Shown here: in pieces, positions 1 through 6,218 of the stretch
Numbering within the stretch: the stretch's first letter is position 1
How the letters are laid out: each line of letters opens with the position of its first letter
DNA from: Sphingomonadaceae bacterium
Lineage (GTDB): Bacteria > Pseudomonadota > Alphaproteobacteria > Sphingomonadales > Sphingomonadaceae
Assembly: GCA_016462305.1 (NCBI GenBank)
Contig: JAEMTM010000079.1
Location: 1 to 8,252 of the forward strand
DNA length: 8,252 bases
Reading direction: 5' to 3'
Program-made: the position numbers and the translations under genes
The notes under the pieces: model-generated
Seen by the model: only the letters and a program-made list of their open reading frames with translations
Told to the model about the DNA's origin: nothing
The model's database searches: none

Positions 1-103
1 GCTTTGCATTCTTGACGGCGTCGGCCCATTCGAAATGAACTGGCTTATAACCGCCCGCACCCGCACCGACCAGCGCCAAGGACGCCCACAAAAATTTCCA
101 CAT
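1..103 (-). CDS. N-terminus of an exported or membrane-anchored protein of unknown function (partial)
   Basis: The minus strand opens with ATG at 103-101 and stays open to the window edge (34 codons). The N-terminus reads M-W-K-F-L-W followed by a small-residue hydrophobic stretch (ASLALVGAGAGG) and then a polar segment (YKPVHFEWADAVKNAK). This resembles a signal peptide or single membrane anchor: one Lys, then about 15 hydrophobic or small residues. A strong Shine-Dalgarno-like AGGGGG lies at 115-110 on the minus strand, 6 nt before the ATG, which supports both the start and the reality of the gene. It is divergent from the aminopeptidase gene. The family cannot be recognised from 34 residues, so no function is proposed. 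Confidence 0.6.
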   Translation of the reverse strand, partial: MWKFLWASLALVGAGAGGYKPVHFEWADAVKNAK

Positions 104-126
104 TATGCGCCCCCTGCAATGAGACC

Positions 127-154
127 TTGTCACATCGGTTTTTTTGCTTACATA
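127..154 (+). promoter_or_regulatory. candidate sigma-70-type promoter for the aminopeptidase gene
   Basis: TTGTCA at 127-132 matches the -35 consensus at five of six positions. With a 16-nt spacer it is followed by TACATA at 149-154, a poor -10 match. It lies in the 91-bp gap between two divergent genes, where promoters for both must sit or overlap. The -10 element is weak, so this is a guess by eye. Confidence 0.25.
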
Positions 155-176
155 TCCGAAAATAACCAAGATTTAC

Positions 177-184
177 AGAAAGGA
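177..184 (+). promoter_or_regulatory. ribosome binding site that decides the aminopeptidase start
   Basis: AGAAAGGA ends 10 nt before the ATG at 195. The reading frame is open further upstream to a TTG at 144, but that extension has no comparable ribosome binding site and would put 17 polar residues before a clean signal peptide. The site therefore favours the start at 195. Confidence 0.6.
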
Positions 185-194
185 TAGTACCCCG

Positions 195-1757
195 ATGCAT
201 CGCAGTTTCTTAACCCTTGCACTGGCTAGCGCCGCAATCACCCCCGCTTTTGCCCAAGCCGACGTCATTGGATCGGGCATATCGCCATCGGTGGCGGCGC
301 ATTCGCAAACACGGCCAATCAATTTCGCAACGACCGCGCCAAAGTCCGGCGCTTTGGTCATATTGATGCGTAATGCGACGTTGCCAGCTAATATGGTTGA
401 TGCGGCAACGGCGCAAGCCTTGAACGCGGCCATCGCTTCGGCAAAGTTTGAAGGCAAAGAGGGCAGTTCCTTGTCGCTACGCGGCATTGGCGGTTATGCG
501 CGCATCGTCCTGAACGGGGTTGGCACGGAGGGCGACCGCGTCACCCATATCCGCAACGCATCGGGCAAAGCGGCTCAGGATTTGCGCGATGAAGCCCAGC
601 AGGTCACGATTACCGGCGGCCTGAACCAAGACGAAGCCGCCGCCGCCGCTTTGGGCTATGCCATGGGCCAATATCGGTTCGACCGGTATAAAACCGTGGA
701 CCGTAAAGCGCCGCCCACAAACCCCGTGACCATCATCAGCAGCGATGCGGGCGGCGCGGAGGCCTTGTGGAAGTCGCGCCATGCGTCCTTGGCCGAAGGC
801 GTGGCCTTATCCCGCGATCTGGCGACTGAGCCTGCTAATGTCATCTATCCCGAAACCTTTGTCGAGCGTGTCCGCGCCGCATTTGGCAATACCGCCAATG
901 TTAAAATTGAAGTGTTGGACGAACCCATGATGCGCAAATTGGGCATGGGGTCGCTGGTCGGCGTTGGCCAGGGTTCGCGCCGTCCATCACGCCTGATGAT
1001 CGTCGAATATCGCGGCGCTGGCGATGGCCCGCCATTGGCGATGGTTGGCAAGGGCATTACGTTTGACTCCGGCGGTATATCGTTGAAACCCGGCGCTGGC
1101 ATGTGGGAGATGAAGGCGGACATGTCCGGCGCGGCCAATGTCATGGGCGCACTGTTATCGCTCGCAAAGTCAAAGGCACCGGTTAACGTCATCGGCGTAG
1201 CCGCGCTGTCCGAAAATATGCCCGACGGCAATGCGCAGCGTCCCGGCGACGTCGTGCGCACGATGAGCGGCAAAACCATAGAGATACTGAACACTGACGC
1301 CGAAGGCCGGCTGGTGTTGGCGGACGCCAATGAATATATCGTCGCCAACAAAAAACCCGGCGCTTTGGTCAATATGGCGACGCTGACAGGTTCCATCGTT
1401 GGCGCACTGAACGACGAATATGCTGGCCTGTTCAGCCGTGACGACCGGTTGGCAGCAGCCATTGCCGCAGCGGGCACAGCAACGGGTGAAGAAGTTTGGC
1501 GTATGCCGCTCCACAAAAACTATCTCGATGATATGAAATCCGACATTGCGGACATCAAAAACATCGTTGAGGGTGGCGGACCGGGCGCAGGTCTGGGCGC
1601 GACCTTTGTTGGCTTCTTCGTCGATAAAAATGTGCCTTGGGCGCATCTTGATATTGCGGGCGTCAACTGGGCGGATTCGTCCGGGCCAGTGACGCCAAAG
1701 GGGGCATCGGGCTGGGGCGTGCAGTTGTTGGATACGCTTGCCCGCAATTGGAGATAA
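195..1757 (+). CDS. pepA: exported M17-family leucyl aminopeptidase
   Basis: This 520-aa protein is a dinuclear-metal exopeptidase that removes N-terminal residues from peptides. From the ATG at 195 it begins with a signal peptide, MHRSFLTLALASAAITPAFA, with likely cleavage after AFA-20, so it should act in the periplasm rather than the cytoplasm. The poorly conserved N-terminal domain spans about residues 25-190 and the catalytic domain about 200-520. The M17 signature NTDAEGRL is at 366-373. All family active-site residues are seen: Lys286 and Asp291 in VGKGITFDSGG, catalytic Lys298 in SLKP, Asp309 in KADMSG, then Asp368, Glu370 and catalytic Arg372. Length is close to the E. coli enzyme (503 aa) plus a leader. 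It stands alone, followed by a 126-bp gap before clpB. The symbol pepA reflects the family; this exported form may be a paralogue of a cytosolic PepA elsewhere. Confidence 0.93.
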   Translation: MHRSFLTLALASAAITPAFAQADVIGSGISPSVAAHSQTRPINFATTAPKSGALVILMRNATLPANMVDAATAQALNAAIASAKFEGKEGSSLSLRGIGGYARIVLNGVGTEGDRVTHIRNASGKAAQDLRDEAQQVTITGGLNQDEAAAAALGYAMGQYRFDRYKTVDRKAPPTNPVTIISSDAGGAEALWKSRHASLAEGVALSRDLATEPANVIYPETFVERVRAAFGNTANVKIEVLDEPMMRKLGMGSLVGVGQGSRRPSRLMIVEYRGAGDGPPLAMVGKGITFDSGGISLKPGAGMWEMKADMSGAANVMGALLSLAKSKAPVNVIGVAALSENMPDGNAQRPGDVVRTMSGKTIEILNTDAEGRLVLADANEYIVANKKPGALVNMATLTGSIVGALNDEYAGLFSRDDRLAAAIAAAGTATGEEVWRMPLHKNYLDDMKSDIADIKNIVEGGGPGAGLGATFVGFFVDKNVPWAHLDIAGVNWADSSGPVTPKGASGWGVQLLDTLARNWR

Positions 1758-1795
1758 TATCGGCGGCGTCGCATTTCCGTTGAATGGCCATCGCA

Positions 1796-1826
1796 CTTGT
1801 GTTGCGAACATGCCGCATTACATTCT
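1796..1826 (+). promoter_or_regulatory. possible heat-shock (RpoH-type) promoter of clpB
   Basis: CTTG at 1796-1799 matches the core of the RpoH -35 element. About 16 nt later comes CATTACATTCT, a poor match to the C-rich or CnTAT-like -10 region. clpB is a classical RpoH target in proteobacteria, which is the main reason to look here. If used, transcription would start near 1830, just ahead of the palindrome at 1835-1862. The -10 match is weak. Confidence 0.22.
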
Positions 1827-1834
1827 GAATAGAC

Positions 1835-1862
1835 ATGGAGCCTTTGTGCACAAAGGCTCCAT
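1835..1862. repeat. perfect 28-bp palindrome in the clpB leader
   Basis: The 14-nt half ATGGAGCCTTTGTG is followed at once by its exact reverse complement. As RNA it could form a 12-bp stem with a TGCA tetraloop. It ends 8 nt before the clpB Shine-Dalgarno TAGGAA (1871-1876) and 21 nt before the start codon. No T-run follows on the plus strand, so it is not a typical intrinsic terminator for the aminopeptidase gene, though it might help end that transcript. Other readings are a stable 5' hairpin in the clpB mRNA or a dyad operator. It lacks the CIRCE consensus, so HrcA control is not indicated. Confidence 0.8.
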
Positions 1863-1883
1863 CGGCAATTTAGGAAATAGCGC

Positions 1884-4460
1884 ATGAACCTCGAAAAATT
1901 CACGGACCGCGCCAAGGGTTTTCTGCAAAGCGCACAGACCGTCGCCATTCGCATGAGTCATCAGCGGATCGGGCCTGAACATCTCTTAAAAGCTTTGCTG
2001 GAGGATGAGCAGGGCATGGCGTCTGGCCTGATCAAGGCCGCTGGCGGCGACGCGGCGACCGCGTTGCGCGAAACCGATGCGGCGCTCGCAAAGGTGCCTG
2101 CGGTGTCCGGCGGCGGCGCGCAGCAGACCCCCGGCCTCGACAATGACGCCGTGCGCGTGCTCGATGCTGCCGAACAGGTCGCGCAAAAGGCGGGCGACAG
2201 CTATGTCACTGTTGAACGCCTATTGCTCGCGCTGGCGCTTGCGAAGACCAGCACAGCAGGCAAGGCGTTGGCAGCCGCAGCCGTCACAGCCGAGGGGCTG
2301 AACGCCGCTATCAACGCACTACGTGGTGGCCGCTCCGCCGATACTGCGGGCGCAGAGGACCGTTATGACGCGCTGAAGAAATTTGCGCGTGACCTGACCG
2401 AAGTTGCGCGCGCCGGAAAGTTGGACCCCGTCATCGGTCGCGATGAAGAGATTCGCCGCACAATCCAAATCCTTGCGCGCCGCACAAAGAATAACCCCGT
2501 GCTGATCGGCGAACCCGGCGTCGGCAAAACGGCCATAGCCGAAGGACTGGCCTTGCGCATCGCCAATGGCGACGTGCCCGATAGCCTGAAGCATCGCAAA
2601 TTGCTGTCGCTCGATATGGGCGCGTTGATCGCGGGTGCAAAATATCGCGGCGAATTTGAAGAGCGGCTCAAAGGCGTCCTTGACGAGGTCAAGCAGGCCG
2701 AGGGTGACATCATCTTGTTCATCGACGAAATGCATACGCTTGTCGGCGCGGGTAAAGGCGAAGGCGCGATGGACGCCGCCAACCTCATCAAGCCAGCCTT
2801 GTCGCGCGGTGAACTGCACTGCATTGGCGCAACCACGCTGGATGAATATCAGAAACATGTCGAAAAAGACCCTGCGTTACAACGCCGGTTTCAGCCGATT
2901 TTTGTCGGTGAGCCTACCGTCGAGGACACGATTTCCATCCTGCGTGGGTTGAAGGAGAAATATGAACTGCACCATGGCGTGCGTATTACCGATAGTGCTT
3001 TGGTGAGCGCCGCCACCTTGTCGCACCGCTATATTTCCGACCGTTTCCTGCCGGATAAAGCCATCGACCTGATGGATGAGGCGGCGTCGCGCCTGCGGAT
3101 GGAGGTGGAATCCAAGCCGGAAGAGATTGAAACGCTCGACCGCCGGATCATCCAGTTAAAAATTGAACGCGAAGCGTTGGGCAAGGAAAGCGATGCCGCG
3201 TCCAAGGACCGTCTGACCAATTTGAAGGGCGAGCTGGCCAATCTGGAGCAGCAATCGCTGGAACTGACGCAGCGTTGGCAGGCCGAAAAAGACAAGATTT
3301 CTGCCGAAGCCAAAATCAAGGAACTACTCGATGGGGCACGCATTGAGTTGGAGCAGGCGCAGCGATCTGGTGACCTCGCCAAGGCGGGCGAACTGCAATA
3401 TGGCACGATACCCGGGCTGGAAAAGCAACTAGAGGATGCGGAGGCCGCAGCCGGTAATGCGATGCTGCGCGAAGAAGTGACCGCGCAAGATATTGCCAGC
3501 GTCGTCAGCCGCTGGACTGGCATTCCCGTGGACAAGATGCTTGAGGGTGAACGCGACAAGTTGCTCAACATGGAACAGCTTATTGGCGCGCGCGTCATTG
3601 GCCAGAAGGACGCGGTGGAAGCCGTCTCCAAGGCGGTGCGGCGTTCGCGCGCGGGCCTTCAAGACCCGAACCGCCCGCTTGGTTCGTTCCTGTTCCTTGG
3701 GCCAACGGGCGTCGGCAAGACCGAGCTGACAAAAGCGCTCGCATCGTTCCTGTTCGACGACGACAATGCGATGGTCCGCATCGACATGTCCGAATATATG
3801 GAAAAGCACAGCGTCGCCCGCCTCGTCGGCGCGCCTCCGGGCTATGTCGGCTATGAAGAAGGCGGCGTGCTCACCGAAGCGGTGCGCCGCCGGCCCTATC
3901 AAGTCGTCTTGTTTGACGAAGTTGAAAAGGCGCATTCGGACGTATTCAACATCCTGCTTCAGGTTTTGGATGATGGCCGCTTAACCGATGGTCAGGGGCG
4001 CACAGTGGACTTCTCCAACACGCTCATCATTCTGACATCCAATCTGGGCAGCCAGCATATGGCCGCGTTGGAAGACGGGCAGGATGTGAAAGAGGTCGAG
4101 CCGCAAGTCATGGAAATCGTGCGCGGCCATTTCCGGCCCGAGTTCCTAAACCGGCTGGACGAGGTCATATTGTTCCACCGCTTGGGCGCAGATCACATGG
4201 CCCCGATTGTCGATATTCAGGTGCAGCGGGTGCAAAATTTGCTCAAGGATCGCAAGATCACTTTGTCCTTGTCAGACGAAGCCAAAGCATGGCTTGGCCG
4301 CGTCGGCTATGACCCGGTCTATGGCGCACGCCCACTAAAACGCGCCATCCAACGCTATTTGCAGGACCCGCTGGCCGACATGCTCTTACGCGGCGGCATC
4401 CCCGATGGCGCAACGGTGACGGTGGAAGAAGGTGACGGGGGGTTGGTGTTGGCGGTATAA
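1884..4460 (+). CDS. clpB: ATP-dependent chaperone ClpB (Hsp100 disaggregase)
   Basis: This 858-aa, full-length ClpB is a hexameric cytoplasmic AAA+ disaggregase that works with DnaK/DnaJ/GrpE to extract polypeptides from aggregates. The Clp N domain spans about 1-148. NBD1 has Walker A GEPGVGKT at 209-216, pore-loop KYRG at 253-256 and Walker B with Asp281-Glu282. The coiled-coil middle domain, about 400-525, is rich in Glu, Lys and Leu; it distinguishes ClpB from ClpA and ClpC. NBD2 has Walker A GPTGVGKT at 606-613, pore loop GYVGYE at 653-658, Walker B Asp678-Glu679 and sensor-2 GAR at 814-816. TAGGAA at 1871-1876, 7 nt before ATG, is a good ribosome binding site. No in-frame ATG or GTG is visible near residues 145-170, so the short ClpB isoform made by internal initiation in E. 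coli is not evident. No ClpP-binding IGF/IGL-type loop was noticed. Heat-shock control is expected. Confidence 0.98.
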   Translation: MNLEKFTDRAKGFLQSAQTVAIRMSHQRIGPEHLLKALLEDEQGMASGLIKAAGGDAATALRETDAALAKVPAVSGGGAQQTPGLDNDAVRVLDAAEQVAQKAGDSYVTVERLLLALALAKTSTAGKALAAAAVTAEGLNAAINALRGGRSADTAGAEDRYDALKKFARDLTEVARAGKLDPVIGRDEEIRRTIQILARRTKNNPVLIGEPGVGKTAIAEGLALRIANGDVPDSLKHRKLLSLDMGALIAGAKYRGEFEERLKGVLDEVKQAEGDIILFIDEMHTLVGAGKGEGAMDAANLIKPALSRGELHCIGATTLDEYQKHVEKDPALQRRFQPIFVGEPTVEDTISILRGLKEKYELHHGVRITDSALVSAATLSHRYISDRFLPDKAIDLMDEAASRLRMEVESKPEEIETLDRRIIQLKIEREALGKESDAASKDRLTNLKGELANLEQQSLELTQRWQAEKDKISAEAKIKELLDGARIELEQAQRSGDLAKAGELQYGTIPGLEKQLEDAEAAAGNAMLREEVTAQDIASVVSRWTGIPVDKMLEGERDKLLNMEQLIGARVIGQKDAVEAVSKAVRRSRAGLQDPNRPLGSFLFLGPTGVGKTELTKALASFLFDDDNAMVRIDMSEYMEKHSVARLVGAPPGYVGYEEGGVLTEAVRRRPYQVVLFDEVEKAHSDVFNILLQVLDDGRLTDGQGRTVDFSNTLIILTSNLGSQHMAALEDGQDVKEVEPQVMEIVRGHFRPEFLNRLDEVILFHRLGADHMAPIVDIQVQRVQNLLKDRKITLSLSDEAKAWLGRVGYDPVYGARPLKRAIQRYLQDPLADMLLRGGIPDGATVTVEEGDGGLVLAV

Positions 4461-4461
4461 G

Positions 4462-4498
4462 CGGCACTTGGTGCCGAGAATATCCTCAGTTGCTGAGG
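4462..4498 (+). terminator. tandem TTG-loop hairpins downstream of clpB
   Basis: Two perfect 6-bp hairpins, each with the loop TTG, follow the clpB stop: CGGCAC-TTG-GTGCCG (4462-4476) and CCTCAG-TTG-CTGAGG (4484-4498), separated by 7 nt. Neither is followed by a T-run. They could be weak or factor-assisted terminators, or 3'-end stabilisers, between clpB and the convergent gene. The hairpins are seen directly; the terminator role is inferred. Confidence 0.45.
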
Positions 4499-4522
4499 CA
4501 TGCGCCCGCAACCAGAATGCTA

Positions 4523-4568
4523 AAAAATAGTCACGCAAAAGCAGGTTTACTCACCCCCTGGGCGTGAC
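4523..4568 (-). terminator. intrinsic terminator of the small secreted-protein gene
   Basis: On the minus strand GTCACGC (4568-4562) pairs with GCGTGAC (4536-4530), with an inner CAGG/CCTG pairing (4560-4557 with 4545-4542). The hairpin is followed directly by TATTTTTTAG at 4529 and below. The upstream arm lies inside the last codons of the gene, so stem and stop codon overlap. Stem plus T-run fit a Rho-independent terminator, although the outer loop is long. Confidence 0.5.
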
Positions 4569-4888
4569 ATTCCATCCTCCACCAATCGCCGGGCGTTCTC
4601 ATTGCCAGCTTCTATTATCCGGTCCCACTCCGCCACTGTCTTGCACACCCTTCCTTTTTTCACCAGTGAACCGGTCACCTTTATGGTGCGACAGCGGATG
4701 GTTTTGTCGGAATCGGAAGCGGTTTTGTCGGAGGCTTTGGCCAATTTGCTGTCCTGCGGTATCGGCGCAGACGCCGGAGTCGTTATCGGTGCCGAAGCTG
4801 GTGCCGTTATAGGTGCCGAAGCTGGTGCCTCGGCCAAGGCCGACGTCATGAAGCCAATGATTAAGGTTGTGAAGAGGATTGGTCGCAT
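4547..4888 (-). CDS. small secreted Ala/Pro/Ser-repeat protein with a two-Cys C-terminal motif
   Basis: This predicted 113-aa exported protein has no known function. The ATG at 4888 begins MRPILFTTLIIGFMTSALA, a clear signal peptide, probably cut before EAPA. GGAG at 4902-4899 lies 10 nt upstream; a TTG at 4894 is also in frame but only 4 nt from that site. The mature part starts with three copies of an eight-residue Ala/Pro/Ser repeat (APASAPIT type, about residues 22-43) that is probably unstructured. A Lys/Asp/Ser linker follows, then a conserved-looking tail: IRCRTIKVTGSLVKKGRVCKT and AEWD. The Cys...VTGS...RVC.T..EW pattern recalls, from memory, small hypothetical secreted proteins common in sphingomonads. 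The two Cys could form a disulfide in the periplasm. The gene converges on clpB and is followed by its own terminator. Confidence 0.75.
   Translation of the reverse strand: MRPILFTTLIIGFMTSALAEAPASAPITAPASAPITTPASAPIPQDSKLAKASDKTASDSDKTIRCRTIKVTGSLVKKGRVCKTVAEWDRIIEAGNENARRLVEDGMSRPGGE
4758..4829. repeat. three 24-bp tandem repeats inside the secreted-protein gene
   Basis: Units at 4782-4805 and 4806-4829 differ at one base (C4787 versus A4811). The unit at 4758-4781 is a degenerate copy, about 17 of 24 bases alike. Twenty-four bases keep the frame, so each unit adds eight residues of the Ala/Pro/Ser segment. Near-identity of two copies suggests recent duplication and possible copy-number variation among strains. 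Confidence 0.85.
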
Positions 4889-4918
4889 GTGCAAATTTCT
4901 CCGTTGAGAGACGCCTCA

Positions 4919-4946
4919 CAAATAACACAGACATTTTTCAGTGCAA
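4919..4946 (-). promoter_or_regulatory. candidate promoter of the small secreted-protein gene
   Basis: On the minus strand TTGCAC (4946-4941) could be a -35 element and TATTTG (4924-4919) a -10 element, with 16 nt between them. They lie 30-60 nt upstream of the ATG at 4888 in an A/T-rich gap. Matches to consensus are only partial. Confidence 0.25.
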
Positions 4947-4950
4947 GTAA

Positions 4951-4967
4951 ACAAGAAAAAATCTTGT
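4951..4967 (-). terminator. A/T-rich hairpin downstream of the hydroxylase gene
   Basis: On the minus strand this reads ACAAGA-TTTTT-TCTTGT, a perfect 6-bp stem with a 5-nt loop, followed by TTACTT. It lies 22 nt past the hydroxylase stop codon and just upstream of the candidate promoter of the next minus-strand gene. The stem is AT-rich and the T-run is mostly in the loop, so termination would be weak. Confidence 0.35.
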
Positions 4968-4989
4968 AACTCAAGGCGTAAGTTCAGGG

Positions 4990-6186
4990 TCAGGACCCAA
5001 AGCCGGTTGCGTCAGCCGCGGTATAATAACGGGCGATGACCTCTTGTTCGGCGACAGTTAAATGCGGGTTCCACACGTCAAAGATAAGAACGGCACGATA
5101 CTTATCGCTATCATTCCACGCTTCATGTTCAATGGTATCATCAAAGGCAAAAGCCTGCCCCACGTGCCATTCACGGGTTTCACCGCCAACGCGAAAGCCG
5201 CAATTTTCGGGCACGATCAGCGGCAAATGCACAATCGCACGGGTATTGCTCACGCCAGTATGCGGTGGAATTCGGGTATGCGGCTTCAATATGGAGAAAA
5301 ACGCACTGGGTGCCCGACCGGGAAGCGTGGCAGTCGGTAAGCTGGCCAAGGCCGCCGCTGTGTGCGGGCAGCGTTCCAAAACGGCCTGATTGGGTTGCCC
5401 ATATTCCCACAAAAAACATGCACCCCAGTCCAGTGAATGGTCGAGCGCCGTCCATTTATTTTCAGGGATGCCCGAATCCATCTTAACATAAGGCCGCAAC
5501 GCGTCGCCCGGATCGGCCAGCAGCGCCTCTAATTCTTTGCGTATTTCGTCTGTCGCGGCTTCAATAGCTGGCATCCATGGGAAATGATGCCGGTCGAAAA
5601 ACTCATCCGCCGGAAGGAAGGGGTAAAATAGCCCTTCGCATATGTTTACATAGGTCCGTCGGCGGCCCAGGGCTACATCGATGAATGCCGTGCTGCGGCG
5701 CAGCTCTGTTTCATCCATGGCGGCGGATAATGGCGCGAGTTCCGCGCTAACCACTTCTGCAATCTGCAGCGTCGCTTGTGAAACAAATGCCTGCCCCTTC
5801 TGCAGTGCTGCGACAATATCGGGAGGTAGGTCTGATGCAACTGCCGCCATTTGGAGCACGCCGCTCCAAGCGACCAGCGCTTGCGCCTTTTCACCTATAC
5901 GTTCATGCAATTCGGCCTTGCGGAGCCAGCCCATAAAGTCCCGGCGATCGATGTTGACTGCCGCATCCAGCGCCTGCATTTCCCCTTTGTCATCGCCCTG
6001 CGCACGCCGCGCGGTGGCAACATTTCGCCAAAGCGCGCTCGACATCGTGTCATGCATGATTGCGGCCACAAACAGGCGCTCCGCCTCGGCAAAGCTTCCG
6101 GCCCGCAGTGCAAGCATGCCTTGGCTGTTCAATCGGGCCGCTTCGGCCGGTGGTGCGCTCTCTTTCATAAGGCGAATGCTTGCCAT
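4990..6186 (-). CDS. TPR-containing aspartyl/asparaginyl beta-hydroxylase (2-oxoglutarate/Fe(II) dioxygenase)
   Basis: This 398-aa protein has two parts. Residues about 12-115 are TPR-like helical repeats (for example LNSQGMLALRAGSFAEAERLF and the two units after it), a protein- or peptide-binding module. Residues about 170-375 match the aspartyl/asparaginyl beta-hydroxylase fold, which uses Fe(II), O2 and 2-oxoglutarate to hydroxylate Asp or Asn side chains. The key segments are seen: PPHTGVSNTR with iron ligand His309, AFDDTIEHEAWN with the second ligand His354, and YRAVLIFDVW with Arg364, the expected 2-oxoglutarate-binding Arg. The family uses only two His ligands, so no acidic ligand is missing. 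No signal peptide is present, so it is cytoplasmic. The ATG at 6186 directly follows an in-frame stop and has AAAGG 3 nt upstream, rather close; Met7 (6168) is an alternative. The substrate is unknown. It is divergent from the sulfotransferase-like gene, 32 bp away. Confidence 0.88.
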   Translation of the reverse strand: MASIRLMKESAPPAEAARLNSQGMLALRAGSFAEAERLFVAAIMHDTMSSALWRNVATARRAQGDDKGEMQALDAAVNIDRRDFMGWLRKAELHERIGEKAQALVAWSGVLQMAAVASDLPPDIVAALQKGQAFVSQATLQIAEVVSAELAPLSAAMDETELRRSTAFIDVALGRRRTYVNICEGLFYPFLPADEFFDRHHFPWMPAIEAATDEIRKELEALLADPGDALRPYVKMDSGIPENKWTALDHSLDWGACFLWEYGQPNQAVLERCPHTAAALASLPTATLPGRAPSAFFSILKPHTRIPPHTGVSNTRAIVHLPLIVPENCGFRVGGETREWHVGQAFAFDDTIEHEAWNDSDKYRAVLIFDVWNPHLTVAEQEVIARYYTAADATGFGS

Positions 6187-6218
6187 TTACCTTTAGAAAC
6201 GGCAAGGTCGATGACGTT
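6187..6218. promoter_or_regulatory. 32-bp divergent gap between hydroxylase and sulfotransferase-like genes
   Basis: This stretch carries both ribosome binding sites: AAAGG for the minus gene just before 6186, and AAGG at 6204-6207 for the plus gene, 11 nt before its ATG at 6219. It is too short for two complete promoters, so at least one must lie inside the other gene's coding sequence. No clear -35/-10 pair was seen. Confidence 0.4.

Noticed and set aside
144..194. Extension of the aminopeptidase to the TTG at 144
   Set aside because: It would bury the signal peptide behind 17 polar residues and has no good ribosome binding site, unlike the ATG at 195.
845..1516. 223-aa open frame on the minus strand inside the aminopeptidase gene
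   Set aside because: It is antisense to a gene with complete M17 motifs, has no recognisable domain, and is the kind of long shadow frame expected in GC-rich coding DNA.
1170..1811. 213-aa minus-strand open frame spanning the aminopeptidase 3' end
   Set aside because: It is a shadow of the M17 coding sequence with no motif, and it competes with a confident gene.
1835..1862. CIRCE (HrcA) operator upstream of clpB
   Set aside because: The dyad has no TTAGCACTC arms and no 9-nt spacer, so it does not match CIRCE.
3029..3631. 200-aa Ser-rich minus-strand open frame inside clpB
   Set aside because: Its Ser/Arg-rich composition is the reverse complement of the ClpB coiled-coil codons. No domain or ribosome binding site supports it.
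4602..4907. 101-aa plus-strand open frame antisense to the small secreted protein
   Set aside because: Its Gly/Ala/Val repeats arise from the same DNA repeat. The minus strand has a signal peptide, ribosome binding site and terminator, so it is the coding strand.
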